Source: Pelargonium tetragonum
Lineage: Eukaryota > Streptophyta > Magnoliopsida > Geraniales > Geraniaceae
Assembly (NCBI GenBank): GCA_036897445.1
Contig: JAYMTL010000164.1
Span: 1 to 40,324, forward strand
Reading direction: 5' to 3'
Length of the DNA stretch: 40,324 nucleotides
Below, in pieces: positions 23,500 to 34,254 of this stretch. A model generated the notes under the pieces. The model had not been told where the DNA came from and ran no database searches. It worked only from the letters and a program-made list of their open reading frames with translations. The position numbers and the translations under genes were made by a program. How positions within the stretch are numbered: position 1 is the first letter of the stretch; each line of letters begins with the position of its first letter.

Positions 23500-24870
23500 A
23501 GGGCTCCCCTCTACTCTGAAAGCGGACTCCCCCTATATATACCCGTATATATTTGCAGTTACTTTTTCTGAAACTAGGTCCTTAGGGATCATCACACAGA
23601 TAGCATAACAAGATTCCTAGCTTTAGAGAACTCCCCAAGATATAACTTGATAATCTTTCCTTGTCAATTAGGGATAGTTAAGGCAAGCCCGATAGAAGTC
23701 ATAGGAGCTTTTACGGGTAATATAGATTTGAGGAATATTGACTCTTTGCACGTGCCACTACTAGACTGGGAATGCTTCTAACTTTTTACGTAAAACGGCA
23801 CCCATAATAATTAATAAAGGATTTCCATTTAGTTTACCCCCGTAAGTTATAAGCAAAATTAGGAGTTTAGTACTTGTATAGAGAAGCCTTAAAAATATAG
23901 ACAGCTTAGTATAGGCTTAGAGGATTTAGGTTCTTGTGTACTTGTACTGTTAGTAAGGAGTGGCTTTTAGAAATGGGTCAAAACTTTGAGTACTCTGGTG
24001 CTTCTAAAGAGAAGTAAGATAGAAAGACAAAACTTTCCTTGATATACATAAAAATTTCTAGTTTACTAAATGAAAGAGTGAATATAAGCCAAATATTAAG
24101 GTGTTTTAAAAGAAGTGGCTGGTTTCATTCCCATAGAGTGCCTTGGTGTATACACTTTTATATTAGCGGGTGCTTTACGCGAAAAAAAATATATAAATAT
24201 TAAGCAATAGAGCTTATTAAGTTTTTTGAATAGTCAAGTTCAAGCTATGTAAGAGTATCCCTGTATTTTCGGGAGTTTCCTTGCTTTAGGGGCCCTATAT
24301 CTCCTAATACCAAAACCGCGTCAACTAAAAAGAAAAAATCTTCCTCTATTATTGCGCTCTAAAGACCCGTAATTCTTTTCATTAATTTTTCGTTTATAGG
24401 CTCTTTTAATAGGAGCCTTTTGTTCTTTTATTTCTGGCGAGAGGTAAGGGACCCCTAGGTTTACCGTGTTATTATATTAGAGGTACTCAAGTAGTAGGAC
24501 TATTCCTTAATGTTTATACTAGACTTACCCGGATTTGCACGGTAAGAAGGATTCCTAACACTCAGCCCATACAATTTTCTTTTTTCTTTAACAAAGGCAG
24601 GAGCTTGGAATGGAATATAGAACAAAAAAGAAAAAGGGGGATAAAAGGACAATATCACAAAAATGACAATATGATGGGTTATGTCTTGCAACTTTCTTGC
24701 TCTCCTGAATCCGAACAAGTGTGTAATTAAGCTTTCCCCTTCTACCTCCAACGGAGACCTAAGGGAATTTTTTTCTTAATCAGCAGAATCGCAAGTTGCC
24801 TGTATACTTCAAAAATTAGAATTGGGTTTTCCCGCTCTAGGATCAAGGCAGAGTTTTCAATTTTAAATTA
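23500..24870. other. Anonymous AT-rich DNA upstream of the Copia RNase H-like frame
   Basis: An 83-codon minus-strand frame at 24500-24751 is rich in Phe, Ile and Pro in its centre and basic at its end, and matches no family I recognise. If the Copia fragment downstream is real, this region should hold the decayed reverse transcriptase of the same element, but I could not see its catalytic motif. Confidence 0.4.
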
Positions 24871-24879
24871 AGGGTATCC

Positions 24880-25209
24880 TTGACGGGCAGGCTTCCTAGA
24901 GAAAATACAGAGTACAAACTTACAGAAACAAATAGCAAAGTTTTTTACTTGACAACAAGCAAAAATGCTTGCCTTTTCTATAGTACTAAAGAGCTCGCCG
25001 GTTCTAGTATTAAGTATATTCTATGGGATACAGATTTCCTAAAAAATCTTACTATTCCTCCTTTTTTACAACAGATAAGTAAAGTTTTACCTAGTGTTCT
25101 CGCTCTAAATATAATATGTAATTCACATACCCAAAATTTCAAGAATAGCGGAGTTTGGAGGCCTAAAAAGAAGTGCACTTTTCTGGCATTTTCTAGGGTT
25201 TTAGTGTAG
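24880..25209 (+). mobile_element. Ty1/Copia RNase H fragment, fossil
   Basis: This 109-codon frame is the longest in the window. Residues 9-18 read ENTEYKLTET, followed by a Leu-rich stretch, then KELAG, then a WDTD segment and PPFLQQISK. Copia RNase H domains show the same order: the S-T-E-A-E-Y-x-A-L-T-E active-site block, an L-x-E-L stretch, a C-D-N-Q block with the catalytic Asp, then N-P-x-F-H-x-R-T-K-H-I. RNase H removes the RNA strand during element replication. The opposing minus-strand frame at 24978-25235 is its shadow. Upstream domains and LTRs were not found. The fragment stays open by itself, but the element is broken. Confidence 0.45.
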
Positions 25210-25239
25210 CTAGTGTAGATTTTATAATTGCTCAATCTC

Positions 25240-25625
25240 CTTAGTTAGATTTACAAATTAAACGTTAGCTTGTATTTAGTTAAAAACAAAATTGAGAGTT
25301 GTGTGTTATTTTCTAAGACTCCGGAGTAAGAAAGGGTGTAAGAGAATTCTTGAGAATGCCTAACTAAAGCCTACAAAGCTCTATGCCATTCTAAGCGGCG
25401 CCCTTGCTAAAAAAGCTTTATTATATTCTAGGCACTTAGAGATGTACTAGCTCCTAAAAAGGTTTTTTATAAATCTTGAGTAAAGTAAGTTTTTTCTATA
25501 TTGTTGACTCCGATTTGATAGAATTTCGAGTAGAACTTTGTTATTACAAGGAGTAGATTTTCTTAGTAAACACTAACTTACTATGTGCACGTGACTGAAA
25601 TAAGGATATTAAGGCCTTGCTGGTA
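25240..25625. other. Anonymous AT-rich DNA between two Copia-like scraps
   Basis: A polypurine tract and 3' LTR would be expected just downstream of a Copia RNase H, but neither can be drawn by eye. No gene is seen. Confidence 0.4.
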
Positions 25626-25629
25626 AGTA

Positions 25630-25820
25630 TTTACTTTAGTAGCGGGATCTCCTTGCCGAGCTAAAGAGCCAAAAAACCAGAACCAGAATAACACCCACAC
25701 CTACTTAATCCATCAAGTAGATGTTAATAAAATAGAGGAATAAAAAGGCTAGTATAAAAAACCTTTTGTATAAATGTAGAAAAAGCTACACTGGCAAGTG
25801 TTAAAAAAATCTAAGTAAGG
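25630..25820 (+). mobile_element. Ty1/Copia reverse transcriptase scrap, broken fossil
   Basis: Plus-strand reading shows FTLVAGSP, a gap of about twenty residues, then IHQVDVN. Copia reverse transcriptases have a Y/F-x-P-V-A motif and, roughly thirty residues later, the HQMDVKTAFL block holding the first catalytic Asp. The motif order and spacing fit. The Y-V-D-D block is not recognisable downstream. In an intact Copia element RT precedes RNase H, but here this scrap lies after the RNase H-like frame at 24.9 kb, so the two must come from different copies or a rearranged one. The element is old and broken. Confidence 0.4.
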
Positions 25821-25824
25821 AAAA

Positions 25825-27920
25825 CGTCCTTATAAAAAGTTCTTTAGTTTTAGTATCTATTCCGTTTAAAAATTTTTTAAGAGATTCTTAGGTTGCTTGA
25901 TGTAACAAAGTACTAGTAAAAAACAAATCTAGGAAGCTCTCTACTTTGATATACGTAGGAAAATGAGTCAAAAGACTTTAAACTTTATCCCCTCCAAGGA
26001 TATCCCATATTCGCAGGGCCCCTTTCTTTTATTTAAAGGTAGACGTACATGATTTCAGAGATCTAAAACTCTTTACTATTTTTTTGAGTGTCTAACTATG
26101 TGTCGTGTAAGGTGAGTACCGCCCTAAAGTCTCTTAAAAAAGTCACAGTATTCCAAAGGGTATACTAGCAAGCGGTAGTGCATTTTTTTTACTTAGTTAG
26201 TCTAAGTACTGAAAATGTTTGCAATGGTGTTTCAAATAAAATGCCTTAAGAGAAGATTCTCATTTTTGGAATCTCGTAGCTAGTCATTTTGCCAGTGAAG
26301 TCACTTTCCCCAAAATCTCCTTTTGTCTCAACCGCTGCGTTCCTCTAATCCCTGAATAGACATTTTTTGTAGTAAGACTCTTACTTTGAAAACCTCCACT
26401 CCCTTCAGAGCTACTACTCCGCTTCTTGTCCAACGCAACCTAAAGTATCCCCTCTTTTTAGTTATCGAGCTTGGAATAAAACTAAGCAATGCATAAGCGG
26501 CCCTATAAATTTTTGCTACGATACAAGTGGCGTCCATCTAAACCCCGGGTTCCTGGCCAATTGTAGTTAGAAATTTCTACCCGTTAGATTTGTACTTGAC
26601 ACATAATAAAGATTCCTAATAAAATAAAGTCGGTTACAGTCGAAGCGCAAAAAGTTTCTACAGACAAACTGAGGGAGACTCCTAAACATTTAACGAAGGA
26701 GTTCGGCTTTCTGAGCTTCCGAAATTCCACTTGGAAATTTCTTAATCTTGCGTCACCCACGGAGTCTAAATAATGAGAGCTTTTAGGGAATGTCTTATTT
26801 ACTACAATTCCTTATGAGCTATTTTAATTCAGCAGTATTTTAGCTAAAAGTTCTCGGCAATCGCACCCCTTTAACTCTTTTATAATTACATAAAGTACCC
26901 AAGTCTAGGGTTTTTACTCAAAAGACTTTTTACAAGAGACAGGACAGAATATAAACGAAATTTCTTTTGAATTACTTATGCCCAAGGAATCCTAACTTTA
27001 AGATACAGACTAAAATTCGGCGAGCAACTTCAAGTGATCCTCTAAGAGAGTTATACCCAATTCATTTCAGAATTGCCTTTTCTAAATAAGTTGCTTTTGT
27101 GTTTAGTGGACTGGGCCTTGAACAAAAATTGAGTTTCTTAATTTAAGCTTGTTGAACTTCATTTCATAGTTATACAGATCTTAAAGTATTCCTAATTCAG
27201 GGACCCCCACGGGAAACCCTCGTCAATTCTTAAGGGAGATCTCCGGAATAAAAGCAATATCTCTATACGTTTTTAGCGAGTCTATGCCAGGAATTTTCAG
27301 TTAAAGACTTAGTTAATACTTAAATTTCGGTTTGTACCTTGAAGCGCCCTCTTTGACATTATCAAAATCTAATTACTTTGCTCCTACACGCTTTGATCTT
27401 TCACAAAATGCTTATACTAAACTCATCAGACAGGTGATGCGGGTCCCTTGTTGTATTAGATAGACTATAGGGCCCCTTAGATTATAATTATAGATAGTGC
27501 TTACAAAGTAGTTTTTAGGAAAGAATACTTTACTGCTGTTCTTACTTATAATACCTGTTAAGGGAGAAAGATAGTAAAACAATTAGGGCTAAAGCTAGGA
27601 AGATCCCTTTATTGGACTCGGAAAATGGAGTAAATGGGTTAAGTAAGAGAGGTTTACCAGGCAGAGACATTAAAGGGAAATTTTTTACTGCGTTAGCCTT
27701 TAGTCAGCTATTTGTTAGGGAAACTCTAATGCTCTAATGAAATTGTTTGCTGATTTGGGTGTTTTATAGCTGAGTATGGTAGGATTTCCTTGTTTATATA
27801 TTTCAATTTTTAATGAATTTAGGTAAACCCGGTTTTATTAAATAAAGGCAGGACGAAAAGATAATTAGGAGTGGGGGTAATAAAGTAAGAAAGCTGTCAA
27901 GACTCAGAAAACAAGGGAAA
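25825..27920. other. Anonymous AT-rich DNA
   Basis: The only open frame above 60 codons (26328-26537, minus, 69 codons) is basic and hydrophobic without a recognisable motif. No RNA gene or LTR was seen. Short palindromes continue (GGGTTCC at 26526, GGAATCC at 26986). Confidence 0.45.
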
Positions 27921-28027
27921 TCCCTAGATTTCAAAAGCTTTGAAGGGTAAGATACTGATACAGATAAAGAGGCTGGGTCTAGGTCTCCTCCTTAACTCTG
28001 TCATTTTTAATTCTTAAACGCAAGACC

Positions 28028-28076
28028 CTTACTATATAGAAGGAGTGCCCCTTTTTTATATAGTTTATATAGTAAG
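28028..28076. repeat. Inverted repeat with 11-base perfect arms
   Basis: Arms CTTACTATATA (28028-28038) and TATATAGTAAG (28066-28076) are exact reverse complements with a 27-base loop, and the pairing continues into flanking CCC/GGG past a single bulged base. The purine/pyrimidine-biased loop makes a transcript hairpin possible. About one such repeat is expected by chance in this length and composition. Confidence 0.5.
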
Positions 28077-28779
28077 TGGGCTATCCTATAAGAGTCTTTT
28101 TCCTCGGTTCAGCTATTGAAACTAGCACAATTAAAGTAAAGAGTAATTTCAGCTAACTATAGAATGAGTTTCTTAAAATTCAAGGGCACTTAGTTTCTCC
28201 TAAGCACAAAAGCGCCCCTTTGCAGTCTACTTTCATTTTAATTAATTAGATCTCTAAAAATTCTAATTTTATTTTACTAGATTTGGCTACTGGAAAAGAA
28301 GTCAAAACTTAGACTTGAAGAAGGGGCAAACCTTTTTACCTTGATTTAAGGATAAGACCTATTAAAAGATTTAAACGCTAATAAAGAAAAAGGCAAGACT
28401 TTGAACCTTTCCATTTTAATATTGAGACTTAACTTCAAGCTACTTCTCTTGCTTCAGTTTTCCTATGTTTTATTTGGGAGTTCTTATTTTCAAAATTCTT
28501 TCTCGGAGGATTCAGAGGGCTTCCGGACTCTTATGTATATGTACTATTAAGTTAGTTCCAGCTTGAGTTTATATAGGCTGCTCATAGAATCTAGAGACCT
28601 TAAAAGTTTGTAATAATTCCTTTAATCTTTTTCCGAAAAAAGAAAGTTAATTCAAGCGGGTATAGCTCGTATCAAGAAAAAAGGTTTCCACAAAAAAATT
28701 TAATGGGAACAGAGTAAGTTGCTTTGTGTTCCGTTGTTTCCAGGTTCCCTTTATTTATTTAGTAATAGTCAAGTTTAAG

Positions 28780-28960
28780 GGTTAGAAGAGTCTAGCTATG
28801 ATGGATAAGATAAAGATACAGAAGAGTATGGCTAGCAAGAGAGTTTAGGTATTATAATAAGGAAGGTATAATAGTTCTGAAAAGTAGTATATTCCTAGGA
28901 TTCTCTGGAAGGTAGTATAGGAAGGCTTTCTTATAGTAAAAGATAGGACTGGAACTCACT
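28780..28960 (+). mobile_element. Purine-rich coding-like scrap, possible gag-type fossil
   Basis: The plus strand is purine-rich and reads as low-complexity Asp/Lys/Ser-type sequence. GAAGAGTATGGCTAGCAAG at 28821-28839 has a close partner at 31138-31156 and a shorter one at 39949-39963, so this is one of a small set of diverged copies. It is probably a decayed gag or other low-complexity region of an LTR element. No ends or domain motif are seen. Confidence 0.25.
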
Positions 28961-28969
28961 TGTATTCTG

Positions 28970-30190
28970 TACTCTGTAGCTAGTGTCTTATATATAAAGG
29001 TATAGTACGGGACTTGAACTATGGGTATTTTCTTTATAGCTTTGTTAAGACTCCTTTTTCTTTTATAGGGATCCTTAAAACTGGATCATTACGAAATTTC
29101 ATTAGTCCAACTACCTAATAGGGCACTTACTCCCTCACACCCGGCTCATTACCCTTACTACCCTCAACTTATCAAGACTTTTTCTTGGCTTTCAAGCTTT
29201 CTAAAGGAAGTCATTACTATAGTTGGGCTGTCTGTTAAATTCCTTACTTACCGACTAGAAAAAGAGTCTTACGAACCGGGAAACCCTCTTTATTAATTAA
29301 TGGACTTTCCTGGTTTACTAAAAGAGCTATTCCTATAGATAGTTAAGGCATAGACTCCCCCCTGTCTTAGTTGCCGCTGTACTCTTATGGGTCTTCTTGT
29401 TGTTGCAGCCTATTTAGCACTTCTTTTAGGTATTTTAGTAAATAGGTATTATATATTATATATAGGTATAGGAGCTTTTTAGTAGAAAGAGCTAAATTTT
29501 CTTTCCGGTAAAGACTAGGGAAAAGTAAAGGAAGTTTTCCCGTTTTAAGTAAATATCTAGAATACTAGAACCGAATATCCTTTTCTAAGAAATCAGATTT
29601 TCTTCTCCTTTTGGATCCAGTTTTCAAGTAGTCAGTCACAAAGATTTGTGTAATAAAGGGACTTAGTTGCAGATCTAAAAGAAATTTGTGCTGGGAATTA
29701 CGAACAAATAACAACTCTCCACTGTGGGACTACCCCAATTTTGACTTAATTCATTTTTTTAGTTTGACTAAACTTCTTAGTTTCTACAGTTTACTTGAGT
29801 CACTACAACTTTTTATCTTTGTGGATTTTCTCTGTACTAAGGATTTCTCATGATTGAGGGATCGTGTACGTCGTTTTATTTAATTATACTGTCTCATATT
29901 GTAATCCCAACAGAGGAATATGGCCGAAATTGTGAATAGATTCGCTTTACCGTAAATCCAGAAATCTTTATATAATTAATTCAAAATTGAAGTTAACCAG
30001 ACGACTCACGAGGATATCTATGCGATAAGGTAGTATAAAGACACGAAAGAGAAGCCTTTACCTAAAGCATTTCAGAGGTAGCACCGCTCTTCGAACCCAC
30101 GCCCCATTACCAACAAATAAGGATCTATAGTACCCAAACCTATGCTATAGGATATACTATCTTAAAACATCTAAAAAAGCCTTTGCATTC
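28970..30190. other. Anonymous AT-rich DNA
   Basis: No open frame above 60 codons. A TATATA-rich patch lies near 29450-29470. The segment 29100-29240 is pyrimidine-rich on the plus strand. GAATTACGAACAA near 29697 echoes a word in the integrase-like repeat at 1.67 kb but does not extend. No gene is supported. Confidence 0.45.
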
Positions 30191-30197
30191 AAAGGAT

Positions 30198-30386
30198 TTA
30201 CATACACTGTTCTCGAAACTTCATTCTAAGATTATAAGAAATTTTGAAATTCAACAGGATCCATAAAAAAACTCCAGGAAGCCACAATACTCGTCGGAAT
30301 AATAACAAGGGGATTCCTTTAGAATAAAAGTGGATTTGAATTAGAATACCTTTTAACGCTATACCTATATACCAAAAGTCAAACAA
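30198..30386 (-). mobile_element. Possible Ty3/Gypsy RNase H scrap
   Basis: The 62-codon minus-strand frame contains YIGIALKGILIQIHFYSKGI. Gypsy RNase H domains carry an A-I-G-A-V-L-x-Q stretch followed after a short gap by H-P-V-A-F-Y-S-R-K-L. The IGxxL and HFYSKG portions fit this pattern at plausible spacing. The frame opens on TTG, so its nominal start has no meaning as a gene start. The downstream P-A-E-x-N-Y block is not evident. The call is tentative; if right, it is a broken, old minus-strand Gypsy copy. Confidence 0.3.
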
Positions 30387-30389
30387 AAA

Positions 30390-31010
30390 TCTCGAAATAA
30401 CTTGACGCTAAAATGCTATCCAACTTTTTTAAGTAATTCCTTTCCCGATCAATTCACTGTCGTTTAGCAAAAAAGAAACACTTAGTAAAAGAGTTTTCTC
30501 TACCCCACCCCTATAGAATAGAATAGCTTTGCCCAAACATGAGTATTACACAAAGATTTTTTAAGTTAATTTAGTTATAACGAATTGTACAATTGAATTG
30601 TAAAGATTCAAGCATTTTACTAAAAGATAGCTAGACTTATTCCTTAAAACAAAGAAGGATAACCCTTGACTTTGAAAAATCAAGGTTTTTTCTACCCAGG
30701 ACAGAGTTTCGAAATAAGATTCTCTAGTATTACAAGGTACCTTTGTATAAACTCTAGCTACAAGGATTTATCCCTAAGTGTAGTAAGTAGTTATAACTAA
30801 ATTTAGTAGGTATCCCTTTTTTAATAGCTCGGGTTTCTCCATGGCAAAGGGCATAGTATTTAATTCCTTAGTACTTTATCCGTTTATAGTATATAGGGTT
30901 CCACCAGAAAGGATGGGCCTATTTTCAACCTTTCCATGATTAACGGGGTTCGTAAAATAGGATTCCTGGAACAGCGTGAGGAGTTTTGTATCTATTAAGT
31001 TAACAAAAAG
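30390..31010. other. Anonymous AT-rich DNA
   Basis: No open frame, RNA motif or repeat was recognised beyond the usual short palindromes (GGTACC near 30735, GGTATCC near 30810, GGATTCC near 30961). Confidence 0.45.
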
Positions 31011-31014
31011 GGCC

Positions 31015-31170
31015 GGTGCTTAAAATAGGGGCTCATAAGAAGAAAAGTATAGCTCAGAAGAGCCGAAAGCTAGGAAGGTTTTAGCTCTTGAGAAGGGTTT
31101 ATAACTCTGCTTAAGATACAGATCCATAGTCTAGTTCTGAAGAGTATGAAAGCAAGTAAGCCATAGACAT
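31015..31170 (+). mobile_element. Acidic/serine-rich coding-like scrap, possible gag-type fossil
   Basis: The plus strand repeats GAAAAGTATAGCTC and GAAGAGTATGAAAGC-type words and reads as Glu/Ser/Lys-rich low-complexity sequence. It shares GAAGAGTATG(G/A)...AGCAAG with 28821-28839 and the GAAGAGTATAGCTC word with 39949. I take it as a diverged copy of the same LTR-element region. No domain proves the family. Confidence 0.25.
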
Positions 31171-31174
31171 AGGT

Positions 31175-34130
31175 ATCTTGTACTATCATAATACTTTAAC
31201 TTTCCCTCCCTTCGGTACCTTACAGTCAGATACAAAAACCTGTCCTAATATTCCCGTTCTGTTCTTCCTATACCAGTACAGTAACAATTAAAGCAAAAAC
31301 CCTTACCTTGAGGTACTGAGTCTATATAAGCTCTATACAACAAAGAAAATTTTAAGAAGGAGAGGCCCTTCAAAGTCCCTACGGATTTTTTATTATCGGA
31401 GCACCGCAAGGATATAACTTATAATAGCAACCTCTCTCCTGTCTTTATTGTATCTGTGTCCGCTTTCCAAGGCAGAATAAGTTTTTGGATTTGCTATTTT
31501 TGGTTTATCCAAAAAATTTAAGGCCTTTTTTGTATTCATTACTAGATCTCCCAAAGCCTCCGGTCCGGTTTCTGGACTTATTATGCTTCAAAAAACCCCT
31601 GCTAAATCCTAGATTCTTTCTTTGAACAAGTACTTTTTTTCTCCCCATTCCACTGTCTACCGACGACTTAAGGGCTATTTTGAGGCAAATCTAAAGGAAA
31701 TATAGAGTGTTTAAATTTAAAGATGAGTTTCCTAAAAACACAAATAAACAGGGGAATGTTAAGAAGTATTTACTTTTGATAATCCTTATATGGCTTCCAC
31801 ATTCAAGTAAGAAAAGAGTCTGAGACCTGTTAAAGATAGTTCTACCGCGGCAATAGATAATCCATAAAGTTCAGATAAAAAAAGCCTAAATCTAGATTTT
31901 CAGGATACCCAAAGGATATACTCTGCATAGCCTACAAGAGTCTAGCCCCTTGTACTGAAGACTGAGACTCAAAACTTGAAATATAAAAAAGCAGGACTTC
32001 GGGAAACCCCAATAAGATGGATTAAACTCTCGTAAAAAAATTCCCGCAGTTAAACACTCAATTACACCTTCTCAGAATAAACGAGCCCTTACCTCTCTAA
32101 ACAAGAAAAGGCTCTACACCCAAGCTCCTATGGGACCCAAAGCAATTATAGAACCTTCTAACATATATTATCTGATAAACTAAACTTCCCAGCAGGGATT
32201 GCTATCTAAGAATTTACATGCTTTTTCTGAGCCTGCCTCTATCCGGATATAACTATATAATATAAACAACAGCTTTTAACACCTAAACTAAAGTATCCCT
32301 TCCAAACTTTAGTAACCGTTTAACATGGATAAAAAAAAGCTCCCCTACGTAAGTCCTAAAAAAGCGTGCCGTTATAAAAGTAAATAGTTTTGCAAACCAT
32401 GGAAAGCCCTCTCCTGTACTTGTTACCCATAAAGTTACTAGACTACTGTTCTTATAAACTCTTTTGAATGCGAAAACTCCTTTCCCTTTTTTCTGTCATT
32501 TTCTATTAATAACTTAACTGGAAAGATAAGGAATTTCCCTTTTGCAAGGAAGTTAATATCTTTCCTTAATTACATTACCTTTATTTTATATAAACTTTGC
32601 TTCAACCCCGACCCACAGTCTCTTCCCCAACATTTCTAGAGCTTTCCTTTATTTAAAAATTTAGGGGGGTTTCCTTAGCTCTTGGGAATTTTATTGAGCG
32701 GGAATCTCTAGCCTTGTCTATTTTTATTCAACTCTGGTCCGAATGGTCAAGAAAGAAAAAGGGTTTAGGAGTCAACGTCCCCTTATTAGATTTAGGAAAT
32801 CAGTAAACTCGGGTTATTCAGAACCGAGAAAATCTTTAAGGAAAAAGTCTGGCAGGATTTTCAGCAGTAATTGAACCTAAGAAAATGGAAGGGAGTACCT
32901 GTTTCTAATAGTAGAAATCTCAATTATGGCTCACTTTCAGAAAAAGCTCTCACTCACAAGGATCGGTTGGCTAGCTTTATTAAAATTCTTTTTGTGTAGT
33001 AAAGGCTAAAACAAAAGAATGAAAGGACGGCGGCCCCCTTATCCTTTAGTTGACGGAAACTCTTTTCACCTGTAGAGCTTCCTTATTTCCTTATGTGGAT
33101 TCTTTTCTATTAGACTTAGAGTTTTAGTCTTAGTTGAACTTAGTTTCATTAGATATTTATTAGTTTTTAGTAGTGAGTTGAGTATTATGATATTTTAGTG
33201 TATTATTTTTAATCCATTTGTTATTAGTCTTTTTGCTTAGGAATAGATAGTAGTGTTTAATTGGAATAGACTGGTTAATCTTCCTCTTCCTTTTTGGTTT
33301 TTATCGCTAAGGAGGATAAGGCCTTATAAGTAAAATGGGTAGTTGTTACCGACGGAAGTGTTAACAGAGGAAGGTTAATGTTACAAGTAATTAGAAATTA
33401 GAATAGTACAAAATAACACCAGCGGACTTTCTTCTTACGGACCCTGGTTTCTGAGCTTTCTTATTTGCTTTCTGTTTCTTCTTATCTTCGATACCTGTAA
33501 GTGTCTTCATAGCTTTAGTATTCTTCTTAGGGGGTCCTTATTCTTGTTAGGATTCCCTTAGTTATATGAATTATACAAAAATTGAGTTCAAAAAGTAGCT
33601 CTTTGTTTGGTATATAAAGTGGGACTCTACGTTTTCATAAAAAGCACCTTATTACGCGACTCTCTTCTCTTTATAGTAAAGCTTCCTGAAAAAGCTTAAA
33701 CAGGAACTTTTATTTTATATACTCACAATACCTATACCTGAAATTCCAGCTTTAATTAGCCGAAAACCCCCTAAAGTTTGATTTTTCCAAGCAACCCTAG
33801 GGTGAGTCTTTAAGCATTTCTGGCCCTATTTAATTAAAGACCCAGCTTTATCCTAAGGATAATACTCTTTGTATTTTGTATTGTATTTCAGTAGAGTATT
33901 CCTAAGGAAATTTTCATTTTGGCGATTAGCACTAAGTCCATATGTAAGAGGCACAAGGCCGTCCTTCTCCTTTTTATCCGAAAAGTACTTTACAAAGAAT
34001 CATAGGGAGAGGGCTTTCACCTATGCGCCCAGGGTCAATTAGATGCCGTTCAGAATTCTTTAAACGAAGAAGTAGTGGATGGTGCGCTTATCTTAAGGCG
34101 CAATACTCTTATGAAACTGAAGACTTGAAA
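31175..34130. other. Long anonymous AT-rich stretch
   Basis: No open frame above 60 codons in about 3 kb. From 33100 to 33300 the plus strand is unusually T-rich with many TTAG and TAGT words, a local change of texture. One copy of the 15-base repeat word lies at 32566-32581. No LTR pair, tRNA or gene can be supported. Confidence 0.45.
32566..32581 (-). repeat. 15-base repeat word, copy 3
   Basis: The plus strand reads TTAATTACATTACCTT, the reverse complement of AAGGTAATGTAATTAA. It is identical in the core to copies at 15998, 36642 and 39916. Downstream on the minus strand an A-rich patch with a GCAA word vaguely recalls the copy at 3887. Confidence 0.6.
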
Positions 34131-34142
34131 ACCCTTGATTCT

Positions 34143-34250
34143 GCAATTATGTACTTCATTACGAACTGAGGGACGAATAAACAAACTTTGTAACTGATGA
34201 CTAAACTGCTGGGTTGCATTAAAAATTTCACTTTTTGTACATTAAGTTTT
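34143..34250 (+). mobile_element. Second copy of the Copia integrase-like repeat
   Basis: GCAATTATGTACTTCA at the left edge matches 1657-1672 with one difference. The similarity then continues through ATTACGAAC, GTAACTGATG and GGGTTGCA words in the same order, with gaps, over about 100 bases. The two copies are separated by 32.5 kb and lie in the same orientation. This is an old repeat pair. The Copia family label is carried over from the first copy and is no stronger than that. The element is broken. Confidence 0.4.
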
Positions 34251-34254
34251 TTAG

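Noticed and set aside
24978-25235. 85-codon minus-strand open frame
   Set aside because: It lies opposite the 109-codon Copia RNase H-like frame and has no family motif, so I treat it as the shadow of that frame.
17034-25668. Shared CCTTGCCGAGCTA near 17041 and 25651
   Set aside because: Only 13 bases match and the flanks do not align. Matches of that length are expected somewhere in a 40 kb self-comparison.
28028-28076. Inverted repeat considered as a terminator or hairpin gene
   Set aside because: The arms are AT-rich with a 27-base loop, there is no adjacent gene, and about one such pair is expected by chance.
30075-30110. Minus-strand GGGTTCGAA considered as a tRNA T arm
   Set aside because: The T-stem bases do not pair and no other tRNA arm is visible around it.
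33379-33418. TGTTA...TAACA, considered as a tiny solo LTR
   Set aside because: It spans only 40 bases, has no flanking target duplication and no second copy seen, so chance is likely.
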